A DNA stretch of 64,000 nt, taken from positions 1 to 64,000 of the forward strand of contig NZ_JAAAKW010000017.1 in NCBI RefSeq assembly GCF_009905615.1, read 5' to 3'. Below, one piece after another: positions 1 through 8,511 of the stretch. Both the position numbers and the translations under genes were made by a program. The notes below the pieces were generated by a model that was not told where the DNA came from, searched no databases, and was given only the letters and a program-made list of their open reading frames with translations. Within the stretch, counting starts at the first letter, position 1. Each line of letters begins with the position of its first letter. Source of the stretch: Pseudomonas sp. SLFW. GTDB lineage: Bacteria; Pseudomonadota; Gammaproteobacteria; Pseudomonadales; Pseudomonadaceae.

Positions 1-812
1 ACGGTCAGGCGGGCGGGTTGGGGATCGGCGTTGTGAGCGCAGGCACGGCTTACCTGAATCTGGGCACGGCCATCGTTTCCGGTGTTTACGCCGAAACGCC
101 CCGCGTCCACGACGCCTTTCGTACGTTGTGCGCCATCGATCGCCAAGGCTACGTGCTGGAAACCTCGCTGCGCTCCGGCACCTTGCTGATCAACAGCCTG
201 CTCAAACAGTTTTTCGAGATCGACGTCGTGGCCCAGCCCGACAGCTTGATCCGTCTGGAAATCGAAGCGTCGCGAGTGGCCCCTGGCAGCGCGGGTCTGA
301 TGCTGTTGCCGTACTGGAACGGCGTGATGAACCCTTACTGGGATCAGGACGCACGGGGTTGTCTGCTAGGGTTGTCGCCGGACCACGGCCGCGCGGAGAT
401 CTACCGCGCCGTGCTGGAAGGCATCGCGCTGGAACAGGCCGTTGCCACTCAACACATGGTGCAGGCGACCGGCGAGCCGGTGAACACCTTCGTCGCCATC
501 GGCGGCGGGGCGGCGAGCCGCTTGTGGTGCCAGATCATCGCCGACATTACCGACAGGCCGGTAATTCGCGCCACGACGCAAGAAGCATCAAGTCTGGGCG
601 CGGGCATTGCTGCGGCTGTCGGAGCAGGTTGGTACGAAGATTTCGCCAGCGCCGCACAGGTCATGACTCAGGACGGCGAAACCTTTCTGCCCAACCCGGC
701 GCTGCGGGAATTCCATCGCGAGCTATTGGCGCTGTACAGCGAACTCTACCCCCGCCTGCGGGATTTGTACCCGCGTCTGGCCCAGCTCGGTTCACGTTTC
801 AACCCGCGCTGA
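1..812 (+). CDS. FGGY-family carbohydrate kinase (xylulokinase-like), 5' end outside window
   Basis: The reading frame is open from base 3 and begins with GQAGGLGIG...YLNLGTA, an internal xylulokinase motif, so only the C-terminal ~270 residues are present. The later GGGAASRLWCQIIADI stretch and the GAGIAAAVGAG stretch are the C-terminal FGGY ATP-binding fold. Family members phosphorylate xylulose, ribulose, glycerol or related polyols in the cytoplasm. It converges on the SDR gene, with a 14-bp overlap of the two 3' ends. The neighbouring polyol-type dehydrogenases and sugar ABC transporter suggest it phosphorylates the ketose made by them. The exact sugar cannot be read from this fragment. 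Confidence 0.88.
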   Translation, partial: GQAGGLGIGVVSAGTAYLNLGTAIVSGVYAETPRVHDAFRTLCAIDRQGYVLETSLRSGTLLINSLLKQFFEIDVVAQPDSLIRLEIEASRVAPGSAGLMLLPYWNGVMNPYWDQDARGCLLGLSPDHGRAEIYRAVLEGIALEQAVATQHMVQATGEPVNTFVAIGGGAASRLWCQIIADITDRPVIRATTQEASSLGAGIAAAVGAGWYEDFASAAQVMTQDGETFLPNPALREFHRELLALYSELYPRLRDLYPRLAQLGSRFNPR

Positions 813-1518
813 AACCGCCGTCCACGGTCAGCGTCACGCCGTTGATCATCGCCGCGTCGTCGCTCAGTAGAAAAGCGATGGTCGATGCGATTTCGCTGGG
901 CTGAACGAAACGCCCCAGCGGAATACGCGACAGCATCGACGCGGACTTGGCCGGGTCGCTCCAGGCTTTTTCGGCCATCGGCGTCAGCGTTACCACCGGG
1001 TTGACGCTGTTGACCCGAATCCCGTGGGGCCCCAACTCCACGGCCATCACCCGCGTCATGGCATCCAGCGCCGCTTTCGACGCGCAATAGGCGAGGTGAT
1101 CGCGCGTGCCCACCGCTGCGGCCAGGCTCGACACGTTGACGATGGCCCCCGGCACGCCGCGCCTGATCAAATCGCGGGCCACGACCTGGGCGATGACCAT
1201 CGGCGCCCGGGTGTTGACCGCCATCAGGTGATCGAAGGTCTCGACCGAGGTGTCGAGGACCGACTCCAGCTCCACGACCCCGGCGCAGTTCACCAGTAGG
1301 TCGATGGGCAGCATCGTCGTCACAGCAGCCTGTGTGGCGGCTGCATCAGCGAGGTCCACCACCAGCGTTTGTTCGCAGTAGGCGAGGTCATCCGGGTTGC
1401 GCCCCAAGGCAATCACCTCCGCGCCGCAGCGGGTCAGCCACTGCACGGTCTCGCGACCAATGCCTTTGCCTGCACCGGTGACCAGAATGCGTTTGCCGAG
1501 GAAATCGTGGGTGGCCAT
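799..1518 (-). CDS. SDR oxidoreductase, L-xylulose/dicarbonyl reductase-like
   Basis: This is a 239-residue short-chain dehydrogenase. It shows the NAD(P) motif TGAGKGIG near residue 15, NCAG near residue 80, and the Ser...YxxxK catalytic set (NVSS, YCASK). The stretch from VNPVVTLTPM through WSDP to RIPLGRF closely resembles animal dicarbonyl/L-xylulose reductase, so a pentulose/pentitol redox step is likely. The ATG at 1518 was chosen because GAGAG lies 8 bases upstream; in-frame TTG and ATG codons slightly further upstream lack a good site. It is probably the last gene of the minus-strand sugar operon and overlaps the convergent kinase gene. Confidence 0.85.
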   Translation of the reverse strand: MATHDFLGKRILVTGAGKGIGRETVQWLTRCGAEVIALGRNPDDLAYCEQTLVVDLADAAATQAAVTTMLPIDLLVNCAGVVELESVLDTSVETFDHLMAVNTRAPMVIAQVVARDLIRRGVPGAIVNVSSLAAAVGTRDHLAYCASKAALDAMTRVMAVELGPHGIRVNSVNPVVTLTPMAEKAWSDPAKSASMLSRIPLGRFVQPSEIASTIAFLLSDDAAMINGVTLTVDGGFSAG

Positions 1519-1574
1519 GGTGTGCGCTCTCATCAAAGATAAAGTGATTCACTGATTCATTTAAGCGGCCAAAC

Positions 1575-1678
1575 CTGTGGGAGCGAATTCATTCTGGGCG
1601 GCATTCCGACGAAAAACCCGTTCGGTCGTCAGAGCTGTGTTGCCTGACCCACCTTCGCGAATGAATTCGCTCCTACCG
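1575..1678. repeat. REPIN (TGTGGGAGCGAATTC family)
   Basis: Two REP sequences in inverted orientation flank ~55 unrelated bases. The left copy is diverged after GAATTCATT; the right copy reads TTCGCGAATGAATTCGCTCC. It lies between the SDR and regulator genes. REPINs are non-autonomous elements moved by RAYT transposases in Pseudomonas. Confidence 0.85.
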
Positions 1679-1714
1679 TGTTTTGCCGTCTGACGAGTGA
1701 GCGCCTGCGAACGG

Positions 1715-2695
1715 TCAGTTGTCTTGGGCCAGCAATTCCAGGGCAGCGCTTTCGTCGATCACCAATTCATGGACCACGTTGCGCAGCAGCACGGCGCGAA
1801 TGATTTCCGCCTTGTACGGACCGCCCGAGACCAGCACCACTTTTTTGATCTTGCGCAGGTCATCGGGGTCTAGCGAGATGGCGCGTCGGTTCAGCGGGTG
1901 ATTGACCTCGATGCCGTCGCGGTCAAGCCAACGGCCCAGCAAATCGCCCACCGCACCGGCGGCGCGCAGGGAGCGGGCGTCTTCCGGGTTGACCAGGCCC
2001 AGTTCGAGCATCAACGAGCGTTCGCTCAAATCCCCCACGGTCAGCAATGCCAGATCAGCCTGGCGCGCCTTGCCCAACACGTCCTGCACCGAGGCTTCTT
2101 CGAGGATCATGCTGCGGTACTGCTCGGACGGCGCGAACAGCGGCGCCGCGAGGTAGTAATAGGAGCCGCCGAACAGCGTGGCCAGGCTCGACGCGATTTC
2201 CACGGTGTTGTTCGCCGAGCCGTAATGCAAACCGCCGAGCAGCGACACCACGGTCATGTTCGGCAGCGTGCGGCCTTGCAGTTCACGCACCGCCTGACGC
2301 AGCGTGCGACCCCAACCGACCGCGATGATCGAGCCGTCGACGAGGTATTCCTCGATGCTCGGCGCCACCCCGACGCCAAGCACGCGAAAGATCGTCGACG
2401 GGTCGTCAGGGGAGGGTACAACGGTCACGCGTTCCAGCCCGAACCGCTCCTGCAACTGGTCTTCCAGCGCGATGCACGACGCCAGCGGCGAGTTGATGCG
2501 GATCTGCACCACACCGGTTTCGCGGCAGGTGGCGAGGGCCTTGTTGACCCGCAGACGGGTGATGCCGAGGCGGTCGGCGATCTGCTGCTGGGTCATGTTG
2601 TTGACGTAGTAGTACCAGGCGATACGGATGTTCAGTTGGTCCTCCGCGTTCACCGGGTCGGTGTCGGGGGAGAACTCGGGATAGCGGTTCTGCAC
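1715..2695 (-). CDS. SorC-family sugar-binding transcriptional regulator
   Basis: This is a 326-residue regulator. An N-terminal helix-turn-helix (residues ~20-60, with MTQQQIADRLGITRLRVNKAL) is followed by the C-terminal sugar-phosphate-binding domain of the SorC/DeoR type (VGWGRTLRQAV, SLLGGLHYG, ILEEASVQDVL). Proteins of this family bind phosphorylated sugars and control neighbouring uptake and catabolism genes. It starts at a GTG with AAGGA just upstream. It sits between the ABC permease and SDR genes on the same strand, so it probably controls this operon. The best operator candidate is the palindrome at 7142-7167. Confidence 0.9.
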   Translation of the reverse strand: MQNRYPEFSPDTDPVNAEDQLNIRIAWYYYVNNMTQQQIADRLGITRLRVNKALATCRETGVVQIRINSPLASCIALEDQLQERFGLERVTVVPSPDDPSTIFRVLGVGVAPSIEEYLVDGSIIAVGWGRTLRQAVRELQGRTLPNMTVVSLLGGLHYGSANNTVEIASSLATLFGGSYYYLAAPLFAPSEQYRSMILEEASVQDVLGKARQADLALLTVGDLSERSLMLELGLVNPEDARSLRAAGAVGDLLGRWLDRDGIEVNHPLNRRAISLDPDDLRKIKKVVLVSGGPYKAEIIRAVLLRNVVHELVIDESAALELLAQDN

Positions 2696-2726
2696 GGCAG
2701 TGTCCTTGGCGCGGGAAGCGACGCGC

Positions 2727-3593
2727 CTACTTTACGGCGCCCATGGTCAGACCTTGTACCAGATGCTTTGAAACCATCAACGCGAAAATGATCACCGGGA
2801 ACACGATTAGCGTGCCGGTGGCCATGATCTCACCCCAGGGCAAATCGTAGCCGCTCATGAAACTGGTGGCCGTGACCGGCGCGGTGCGAGCGGCATTGCG
2901 GGTCAGCACCAGCGCATACAACAGCTCGTTCCACGAGAAGATGAACGAGAAGATTGCCGACACCGCGACCCCCGGCATCGCCAGCGGCAGCGCGATGCGC
3001 CAGAAGATCGTGAAGCGCGAGGCGCCGGACAGTCGCGCCGCTTCGTCGAGGTCCTTCGGCACGCCGCGAAACTGGTCGGTGCAGATCCACACCACGATGG
3101 GCAGGTTGAACGTCAGGTAAACCAGAATCAGCACGAGGTGGGTGTCGATCAGGCTGAGGTTGCGCGCCATGAGAAAAATCGGCAGCGCCACGACAATCGG
3201 GCTGAGCATCCGGTTGGTGATGAACCAGAACCACAGGTCTTCCTTGCCTTTGAATTCAAAGCGCGCCAAGGCGTACGCCGCCGGGGTGCCGAGGCCGACC
3301 GACAGCACCGTGGTGCACGCCGCGACGATCAAAGAGTTGCCGAGGCTGTGTAATACGTCGCGCTCGAACAGCACTTTCACGTAGTTATCCAGGTGCGGGG
3401 TGAAGGCCCAGATCGGCGGTGAAGCGAGGGCTTCGGCTTGGGTCTTCATGCTGGTGGCGACCATCCAGTAGAAGGGGAATACGGCGAACAGAAAGATCGC
3501 CAGCAGGCCCACCAAATGCCAGGCGTTGACCTTCATCTTCGGTTTGACCCGCACGGGGGCGGCCACGACTTTTGCAGCGGAAACGGTGGCCAT
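2727..3593 (-). CDS. Carbohydrate ABC transporter permease, MalG-type
   Basis: This 288-residue inner-membrane protein has about six membrane segments. The EAA loop typical of ABC permeases appears as EAARLSGASRFTIFWRIALP near residues 185-205. The N-terminal FPFYWMVATSMKT is characteristic of MalG/UgpE-type subunits. It would form the membrane channel with the MalF-type subunit encoded just upstream (1-bp gap) and be powered by the MalK-type ATPase at 7357. The start has GGGAG seven bases upstream. The substrate is inferred from neighbours to be a sugar or polyol. Confidence 0.92.
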   Translation of the reverse strand: MATVSAAKVVAAPVRVKPKMKVNAWHLVGLLAIFLFAVFPFYWMVATSMKTQAEALASPPIWAFTPHLDNYVKVLFERDVLHSLGNSLIVAACTTVLSVGLGTPAAYALARFEFKGKEDLWFWFITNRMLSPIVVALPIFLMARNLSLIDTHLVLILVYLTFNLPIVVWICTDQFRGVPKDLDEAARLSGASRFTIFWRIALPLAMPGVAVSAIFSFIFSWNELLYALVLTRNAARTAPVTATSFMSGYDLPWGEIMATGTLIVFPVIIFALMVSKHLVQGLTMGAVK

Positions 3594-3594
3594 G

Positions 3595-4500
3595 TCAGAT
3601 CTCCCGGTAGACGAATTTGATGTACAGCCGCGCCAGCACGATGGTCAGGATCAGCAGCAGAATCGCCTGCGCCGACGCCACGCCCTGATCGAACACCCGG
3701 AAGCCGATGCGCTGGATGTAGACGCTGACCAGCTCGGTGGCCGCGCCCGGGCCGCCACGGGTCATGGTGAACACGGTGTCGAACATTTTCAGGATGTCAG
3801 CGGTGCGCAGGATCAGGATCACCGTGGCGCTGGGCAGCAAAAATGGCAGCTGCACATAGCGCACGATCTGCCAGCGGCTGCGGGTTTCGAGACGCGCGGC
3901 TTCTTCGATCTCGTTGGGCACCATGGTCAGCCCGGCGAGCAGCACCAGCGCGCAGAAGGGCGTCCATTGCCAGATGTCCATCAGCGCCACGGCGATAAAG
4001 GCGTTGGTGGTGTCGCCCAGCCATTCCACGGGGCCGACGTTGAGCATCGCCAGCAGCGCATTGGCAACACCGAAATCACGGTTGAAAATCAGCCGCCCGA
4101 TCAGCCCGGCGACGGCAGGTGCTGTGGCCAACGGGATCACCAGGCTCATCCGAGCCAACAGCTTGAACCCTGAGAGGCCGGGTTTGTGCAGGAGCAGTGC
4201 GATGATCAGGCCGAGTGCCAGTTGAATCGGGACGACCGTGATCAGGAACAGCCCCGTTCGCCCCAGCGCCGCCCAGAACGACGCGTCGTTGAGGACGTTG
4301 AGGTAATTGTCAAAACCGATGAACGGCGTCGCGTCCTTGGGACGGGCGAGGTTGTACTGGCGAAAGGAATTCACCAGCGCGAACACCGTCGGGAATATCC
4401 CGATCAACGCCAGCGCCACGGTGGCGGGGGCGAGGAAGGAGAAGGCGGCACGGGTGTTGTTCCACAGGGTGGGGAACACCGGTTTTTTGTGTTTGGACAT
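3595..4500 (-). CDS. Sugar ABC transporter permease, MalF-type
   Basis: This 301-residue integral membrane protein has the EAA-type loop EEAARLETRSRWQIVRYVQL and the MalF/UgpA-type segment DTVFTMTRGGPGAATE. It is the partner of the MalG-type permease that follows at once. Gene order binding protein, MalF, MalG is standard for CUT1-class importers. A REP doublet (4533-4670) separates it from the binding-protein gene, as is common in Pseudomonas operons, where it can protect or attenuate the message. The N terminus is short, without the long extension of E. coli MalF. Confidence 0.92.
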   Translation of the reverse strand: MSKHKKPVFPTLWNNTRAAFSFLAPATVALALIGIFPTVFALVNSFRQYNLARPKDATPFIGFDNYLNVLNDASFWAALGRTGLFLITVVPIQLALGLIIALLLHKPGLSGFKLLARMSLVIPLATAPAVAGLIGRLIFNRDFGVANALLAMLNVGPVEWLGDTTNAFIAVALMDIWQWTPFCALVLLAGLTMVPNEIEEAARLETRSRWQIVRYVQLPFLLPSATVILILRTADILKMFDTVFTMTRGGPGAATELVSVYIQRIGFRVFDQGVASAQAILLLILTIVLARLYIKFVYREI

Positions 4501-4532
4501 GGTATGTCTCTATCTGGTGTACACGCAGGCAT

Positions 4533-4670
4533 CTGTAGGAGTGTGGCTTGTCCCGCGATCGACGACGCAGTCGTCGTAAATCCTGACACCTCGGTATTTC
4601 AGGTCTATCGCGCTCGCTGATTTCACGACTGCTGCGCAGCCGATCTCGGGACAAGCCACGCTCCTACAGG
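4533..4670. repeat. REPIN (GTGGCTTGTCCCGCGAT family)
   Basis: The left arm is TGTAGGAGTGTGGCTTGTCC and the right arm is the inverse, GGACAAGCCACGCTCCTACA, about 100 bases apart. This family differs from the GAATTC family elsewhere in the window. It lies inside the ABC operon between binding-protein and permease genes. Confidence 0.85.
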
Positions 4671-4679
4671 GTTGAAGCA

Positions 4680-6026
4680 CTATTTCAGCAGCTTGACCTT
4701 GCCATCGTAGTAACCGGCCTTCTTCAGGATGTCCTCCATTTTGGTCCCGATCGCCTTGGCGCCGTCCGCCACGCTCGACTTGCCGAGCATGATCGCGGTG
4801 CCGTTTTCGCCCACCACTTCGGACACTTCAGGCCATTGCGGGAAACGAGGGCGATAGTCCGGCACGCCGCCTTCCCACGAGGTCACCATCGGCTGCACGA
4901 ACGGGTACTTCTTCTGCACGTCCGGGTCTTTGTAGACCGACATCCGGCCACTCACGCCACCCGCTTCCAGGTACGGTTTAGCCATCGCTTCCGACGTCAC
5001 CCACTGAATGAACAGCCATGCGGCGGCTTTCTGTTTGTCCTCGGATTTGGAATTGACCCCCAGAGAGAACCCGCCCAGTGCAGGCTTCAGACCGGCCGGG
5101 CCTTTGGGTTCGGTGGCCACGGCCAGGCAATCGGTGATCTTGGATTTGCTCGGGTCGGCCAGGGTGCCGTAGAACGCCGACCACTCGGTAATCATCGCCA
5201 CCTTGCCTTGGGCGAGGGCGTTGACCGCTTCGTTATGGTCGTAATCGACGATGCCGGGCGGCATGAACTTCATCAGGTCCTGACGGAATTGCAGGCCTTG
5301 TTGCGACTCTTTCGAATTCAGGTTGGACTTGAAGTTGGCGTCCAGCAGCGACCCGCCGAACGGCCAGAGGAAACGCATGAAACTGTCCGCCGACTGCGTC
5401 TCGCCGCGTCGCGATTGCAGCGCGTAGGCGTAGCGATCCTTGGCCTTGTCGGTAAGCTTCGGCCCGTAGTCCTTGAGCACTTCCTCCCACGTCGCAGGCG
5501 GCTTGTCGAACCCGGCGTCCTTGAGCATGCACTTGTTGTAAAACAGCAGCCCCGAATAGTTATCAAAGGGCAGGCCATAGGTTTCATCACCCCAGCCGCC
5601 GAAGGATTTGAGAAGGATCGGGAAGAAGCCGTCGAGCTTCAAATCCGGGTCCGCCAGCTTGCTGTCCTTGGTGAAGGTGGTGATCGGTTCCAGCCAGCCG
5701 TTGCCCGCGAATTCGCCGATCCACACCACGTCGGTCAGCACCACGTCCAACTGTTCGCCGGACGTGAAACTCAGCACCTGACGCTCGCGGCTGTTTTCGT
5801 AGGGGATGGTTTCGTAGCTGACCTTGATCCCGGTTTTCTTCTCGAATTCCGGCAGCAGTTTGATGGCGGCGGCGTAACCGGGACGGTCGAGGAAAATCGC
5901 CTTGATTTCCGTGCCCTTGTAAGGGGCTGAGGCTTCTTCGAGGGTCCAGGCCTGCGCTGCGCTTGAACCCAGGGCGGACCCCAGCGCAATCGACAGGGCC
6001 AGGGCGTTCCATACCAGCTTCTTCAT
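4680..6026 (-). CDS. ABC transporter extracellular sugar-binding protein
   Basis: This is a 448-residue periplasmic solute-binding protein of the family 1 (CUT1) type. The signal peptide is about residues 1-26, ending SSAAQA. The body shows the usual features: FEKKTGIKVSYETIPY, LDVVLTDVVWIGEFAGNGWLE, and GKVAMITEWSAF. It delivers the substrate to the permease pair encoded downstream. The start is supported by GAGG eight bases upstream. An AACAATAA CA-motif directly precedes that site (6039-6046), suggesting Hfq/Crc-mediated catabolite repression. Confidence 0.93.
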   Translation of the reverse strand: MKKLVWNALALSIALGSALGSSAAQAWTLEEASAPYKGTEIKAIFLDRPGYAAAIKLLPEFEKKTGIKVSYETIPYENSRERQVLSFTSGEQLDVVLTDVVWIGEFAGNGWLEPITTFTKDSKLADPDLKLDGFFPILLKSFGGWGDETYGLPFDNYSGLLFYNKCMLKDAGFDKPPATWEEVLKDYGPKLTDKAKDRYAYALQSRRGETQSADSFMRFLWPFGGSLLDANFKSNLNSKESQQGLQFRQDLMKFMPPGIVDYDHNEAVNALAQGKVAMITEWSAFYGTLADPSKSKITDCLAVATEPKGPAGLKPALGGFSLGVNSKSEDKQKAAAWLFIQWVTSEAMAKPYLEAGGVSGRMSVYKDPDVQKKYPFVQPMVTSWEGGVPDYRPRFPQWPEVSEVVGENGTAIMLGKSSVADGAKAIGTKMEDILKKAGYYDGKVKLLK

Positions 6027-6038
6027 GACGTGACCTCT

Positions 6039-6046
6039 TTATTGTT
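6039..6046 (-). promoter_or_regulatory. CA-motif (AANAANAA) in binding-protein leader
   Basis: The minus strand reads ACAACAATAAAGAGG, placing AACAATAA directly upstream of the GAGG ribosome-binding site. AANAANAA near a translation start is the known target of Hfq/Crc in Pseudomonas. Confidence 0.55.
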
Positions 6047-6093
6047 GTGGATGAGGAGTACGCGTTGTGCGCAGATGCGCGTGTCTGAGTCAT

Positions 6094-7125
6094 CTAATCC
6101 GGGTGCGGCAGCACGATGGTTTTCAAGGCGCCGTCGAGAAATTCCGAGGGGTAGCTGAACGCTTCCGACGCCTGTTGCAGATCGAAGCGATGGGTGACGA
6201 GGCAATCCACGTCCACCGCCCCCTGAGCCACCAGTTGAATCGCCCGGTCGTACACATGGCCCATGCGCCGTGACATGCGGATGTCCAGCCCCTTGCGCCG
6301 CAGCAACGACGCGCTGAGCGGGGTGTATTGATCGCCATCGGGGATGCCCACCAGCACCACGCGACCACCGATGCGCGCGGACTGCGCGGCGATCTGAAAA
6401 CCTTCCGGGGAATTGGTGGCTTCCAGCACCAGATCGACGCCACGCCCCTGGGTCCATTCGGCAATCGCAGCGTGGTCGGCGGCGACCTCATCGGCGCCCA
6501 GTTGCCGGGCTTTTTCAGTGCGGTAGTTGATCGGGTCGATGGCGTAAATGGCTTTCTTGCACAGCCGTCGAGCCAGTTGCAACAGGCACAGGCCAATGGG
6601 GCCGCAGCCGATGATGGCGACGGTTTCGAAGAGTTTTTTCGTGCCTGCCAGGTCCATCGCGTGAATCGCCACGCCCAATGGCTCCAACATCACCGCCTGC
6701 ACCGGGGTGAAATGGTCAGGGACGGCGTAGATCTGACTTGGCGAGACGACGATGTATTCGGTCATCGCGCCGTGGGTGTGCGGGGGAGCGCCAAGGAATT
6801 GAACGTGGGGGCAAAGATTGACGTGGCCGCGATGGCACCATTCGCATTGGCCGCAGGGTTTGGCCGGATCGACTGCCACCAGCTGGCCGGCCTTGAGTCC
6901 GAGGGCCGGTTGATCGTCGACGACGCGAGCGGCGAACTCATGCCCGGCGATGAACGGCTGCGTGATTTTGGCGTGGCCGATGGCGCCTTCCTTGAAGTAA
7001 TGAAGGTCGCTGCCGCAGACGCCGACCGCGCTCACGCGCAGCAACACCTCGTCGCCCACCGGCACCGGCACGGGCTTTTCACCGATGCGGATGTCCCGGA
7101 TGCCATGGATATACGCAGCCCGCAT
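6094..7125 (-). CDS. Zinc-dependent alcohol/polyol dehydrogenase (MDR family)
   Basis: This is a 343-residue medium-chain dehydrogenase. It has the catalytic zinc region (VCGSDLHYF, GHEF), the structural-zinc cysteines in CGQCEWCHRGHVNLC (residues ~90-105), and a Rossmann motif IIGCGPIG near residue 170. Family members (sorbitol, xylitol or galactitol-type dehydrogenases) oxidise polyols or sugar acids with NAD. A strong AAGGAG precedes the ATG. It is the first gene of the minus-strand sugar operon, immediately behind the palindrome at 7142-7167. It probably makes the ketose for the FGGY kinase, but the substrate is not known. Confidence 0.88.
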   Translation of the reverse strand: MRAAYIHGIRDIRIGEKPVPVPVGDEVLLRVSAVGVCGSDLHYFKEGAIGHAKITQPFIAGHEFAARVVDDQPALGLKAGQLVAVDPAKPCGQCEWCHRGHVNLCPHVQFLGAPPHTHGAMTEYIVVSPSQIYAVPDHFTPVQAVMLEPLGVAIHAMDLAGTKKLFETVAIIGCGPIGLCLLQLARRLCKKAIYAIDPINYRTEKARQLGADEVAADHAAIAEWTQGRGVDLVLEATNSPEGFQIAAQSARIGGRVVLVGIPDGDQYTPLSASLLRRKGLDIRMSRRMGHVYDRAIQLVAQGAVDVDCLVTHRFDLQQASEAFSYPSEFLDGALKTIVLPHPD

Positions 7126-7141
7126 TCGGTGTGCTCCTTGA

Positions 7142-7167
7142 CATTTGTATTTTTAGAATTACAAATG
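7142..7167. promoter_or_regulatory. Operator-like palindrome before the polyol operon
   Basis: The arms CATTTGTA and TACAAATG are perfect inverse complements separated by 10 A/T-rich bases. The site lies 17 bp upstream of the dehydrogenase start. It is a plausible site for the SorC-type regulator encoded in the operon and could double as promoter region. No second copy was found nearby. Confidence 0.55.
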
Positions 7168-7214
7168 ATCGTAGAGCGAAATGAATGGCTGTCAAGTTCC
7201 GGAATGAACAAGCA

Positions 7215-7305
7215 CCTGTAGGAGTGAGCTTGCTCGCGATGGCGTTCTATCTGTCATGAATATGGAGGCAGACAGTCCGCCATCGCGAGCAAGCTCACTC
7301 CTACA
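7215..7305. repeat. REPIN (GAGCTTGCTCGCGATGG family)
   Basis: The left arm is CCTGTAGGAGTGAGCTTGCT and the right arm is its inverse, ending AGCTCACTCCTACA. It lies in the divergent space between the polyol dehydrogenase and the ABC ATPase. A related element is at 15263-15352. Confidence 0.88.
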
Positions 7306-7329
7306 ATTGATCGGTGCTGCCAAGACCAC

Positions 7330-7340
7330 AACAACAATAA
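7330..7340 (+). promoter_or_regulatory. CA-motifs in ABC ATPase leader
   Basis: The run CAACAACAATAATTC holds two overlapping AANAANAA words (7330-7337 and 7333-7340), just before the AGGGG ribosome-binding site of the TTG-started ATPase gene. It matches the Hfq/Crc target consensus. Confidence 0.55.
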
Positions 7341-7356
7341 TTCAGGGGATACGATT

Positions 7357-8511
7357 TTGACTGAGCTCAGTTTGAGTGGCGTCGAGAAAGCCTATGGCGA
7401 CATCAAGGTGTTGCATGACATCCACCTGAGTATCGAAAGCCGCGAGTTCGTGGTCTTCGTCGGGCCGTCCGGGTGTGGCAAATCGACCTTGCTGCGCTGC
7501 ATCGCGGGCCTGGAAAGCATCACCCAGGGCCAGATTCGCATCGGCACGCGAGACGTGACCTACCTGGAACCGGCCGATCGCGGCGTGGCCATGGTGTTCC
7601 AGTCCTACGCGCTGTACCCGCACATGTCGGTCTACGACAACATCGCCTTCGGCCTGAAGATGCAAAAACTGCCCAAGGACCAGATCGAAGCCAAAGTGCG
7701 CAACGCCGCCCGTATCCTTCAGCTCGAACCTTTGCTCGACCGCAAACCCAAGGCGCTCTCCGGCGGGCAACGGCAGCGGGTGGCCATCGGGCGCGCCATC
7801 GTCCATGAGCCGGAGGTGTTCCTGTTCGACGAACCGCTCTCCAACCTCGACGCTTCGCTGCGGGTGCAGATGCGCATCGAGATCGCCAAACTCCACGCCG
7901 ACCTGCAGGCGACCATGGTCTACGTCACCCACGATCAGGTCGAAGCCATGACCCTGGCCGACAAAATCGTGGTGCTGAACAAGGGCGGCATCGAGCAGGT
8001 CGGTTCGCCGCTGGAGCTGTACCACCACCCGCGCAACCGCTTCGTCGCGGGGTTCATCGGCTCTCCGCAGATGAGCTTTCTCCTGGTCTCGGCAGCAGCG
8101 GTCAGCGCCGACGGCGTGCAGGTGAATTTGCCAGGCGGCGGGACATTATGGGTGCCGGTCAACGGCGAGGGCGTCAAACCCGGCGACCCGCTGACGCTGG
8201 GGTTGCGGCCGGAACACCTGTCCGAACAAGGATCAGGCGAAGCGCAGATCCCTGCGCTCGCCAGGGTCGTCGAACACCTCGGCGGCGAAACCTTCACCCA
8301 CGCCGAAACCGACGACGGCAGCGACCTCATGATCAAGGGCGACGGTTTGTCCTCGGTCAAAGCCGGACAGGCGTTGTCGATTGGGGTGTCGGGTGCGCGG
8401 TGTCATTTGTTCGATGAACAGGGGCAGGCATTGGCTCATCGGCGGCATTACACGGAATTGGCAGCCGAAGCGAATGCTCAAGCGTCCGGCGCGGCGGCGG
8501 TGGCGAGGTAG
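7357..8511 (+). CDS. Sugar ABC transporter ATP-binding protein, MalK/UgpC-type
   Basis: This 384-residue ATPase has Walker A GPSGCGKS (~37-44), Q-loop FQSYALYPHM, signature LSGGQRQRV, Walker B VFLFDEPLSNLDA and H-loop VTHD. A C-terminal TOBE/MalK regulatory part follows from ~residue 235. It would energise the MalF/MalG-type permeases encoded on the other strand. Translation appears to start at TTG, since AGGGG lies ~8 bases upstream and no ATG fits; this may keep expression low. It is divergent from the rest of the importer, across a gap with an operator-like palindrome, a REPIN and CA-motifs. Confidence 0.93.
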   Translation: MTELSLSGVEKAYGDIKVLHDIHLSIESREFVVFVGPSGCGKSTLLRCIAGLESITQGQIRIGTRDVTYLEPADRGVAMVFQSYALYPHMSVYDNIAFGLKMQKLPKDQIEAKVRNAARILQLEPLLDRKPKALSGGQRQRVAIGRAIVHEPEVFLFDEPLSNLDASLRVQMRIEIAKLHADLQATMVYVTHDQVEAMTLADKIVVLNKGGIEQVGSPLELYHHPRNRFVAGFIGSPQMSFLLVSAAAVSADGVQVNLPGGGTLWVPVNGEGVKPGDPLTLGLRPEHLSEQGSGEAQIPALARVVEHLGGETFTHAETDDGSDLMIKGDGLSSVKAGQALSIGVSGARCHLFDEQGQALAHRRHYTELAAEANAQASGAAAVAR

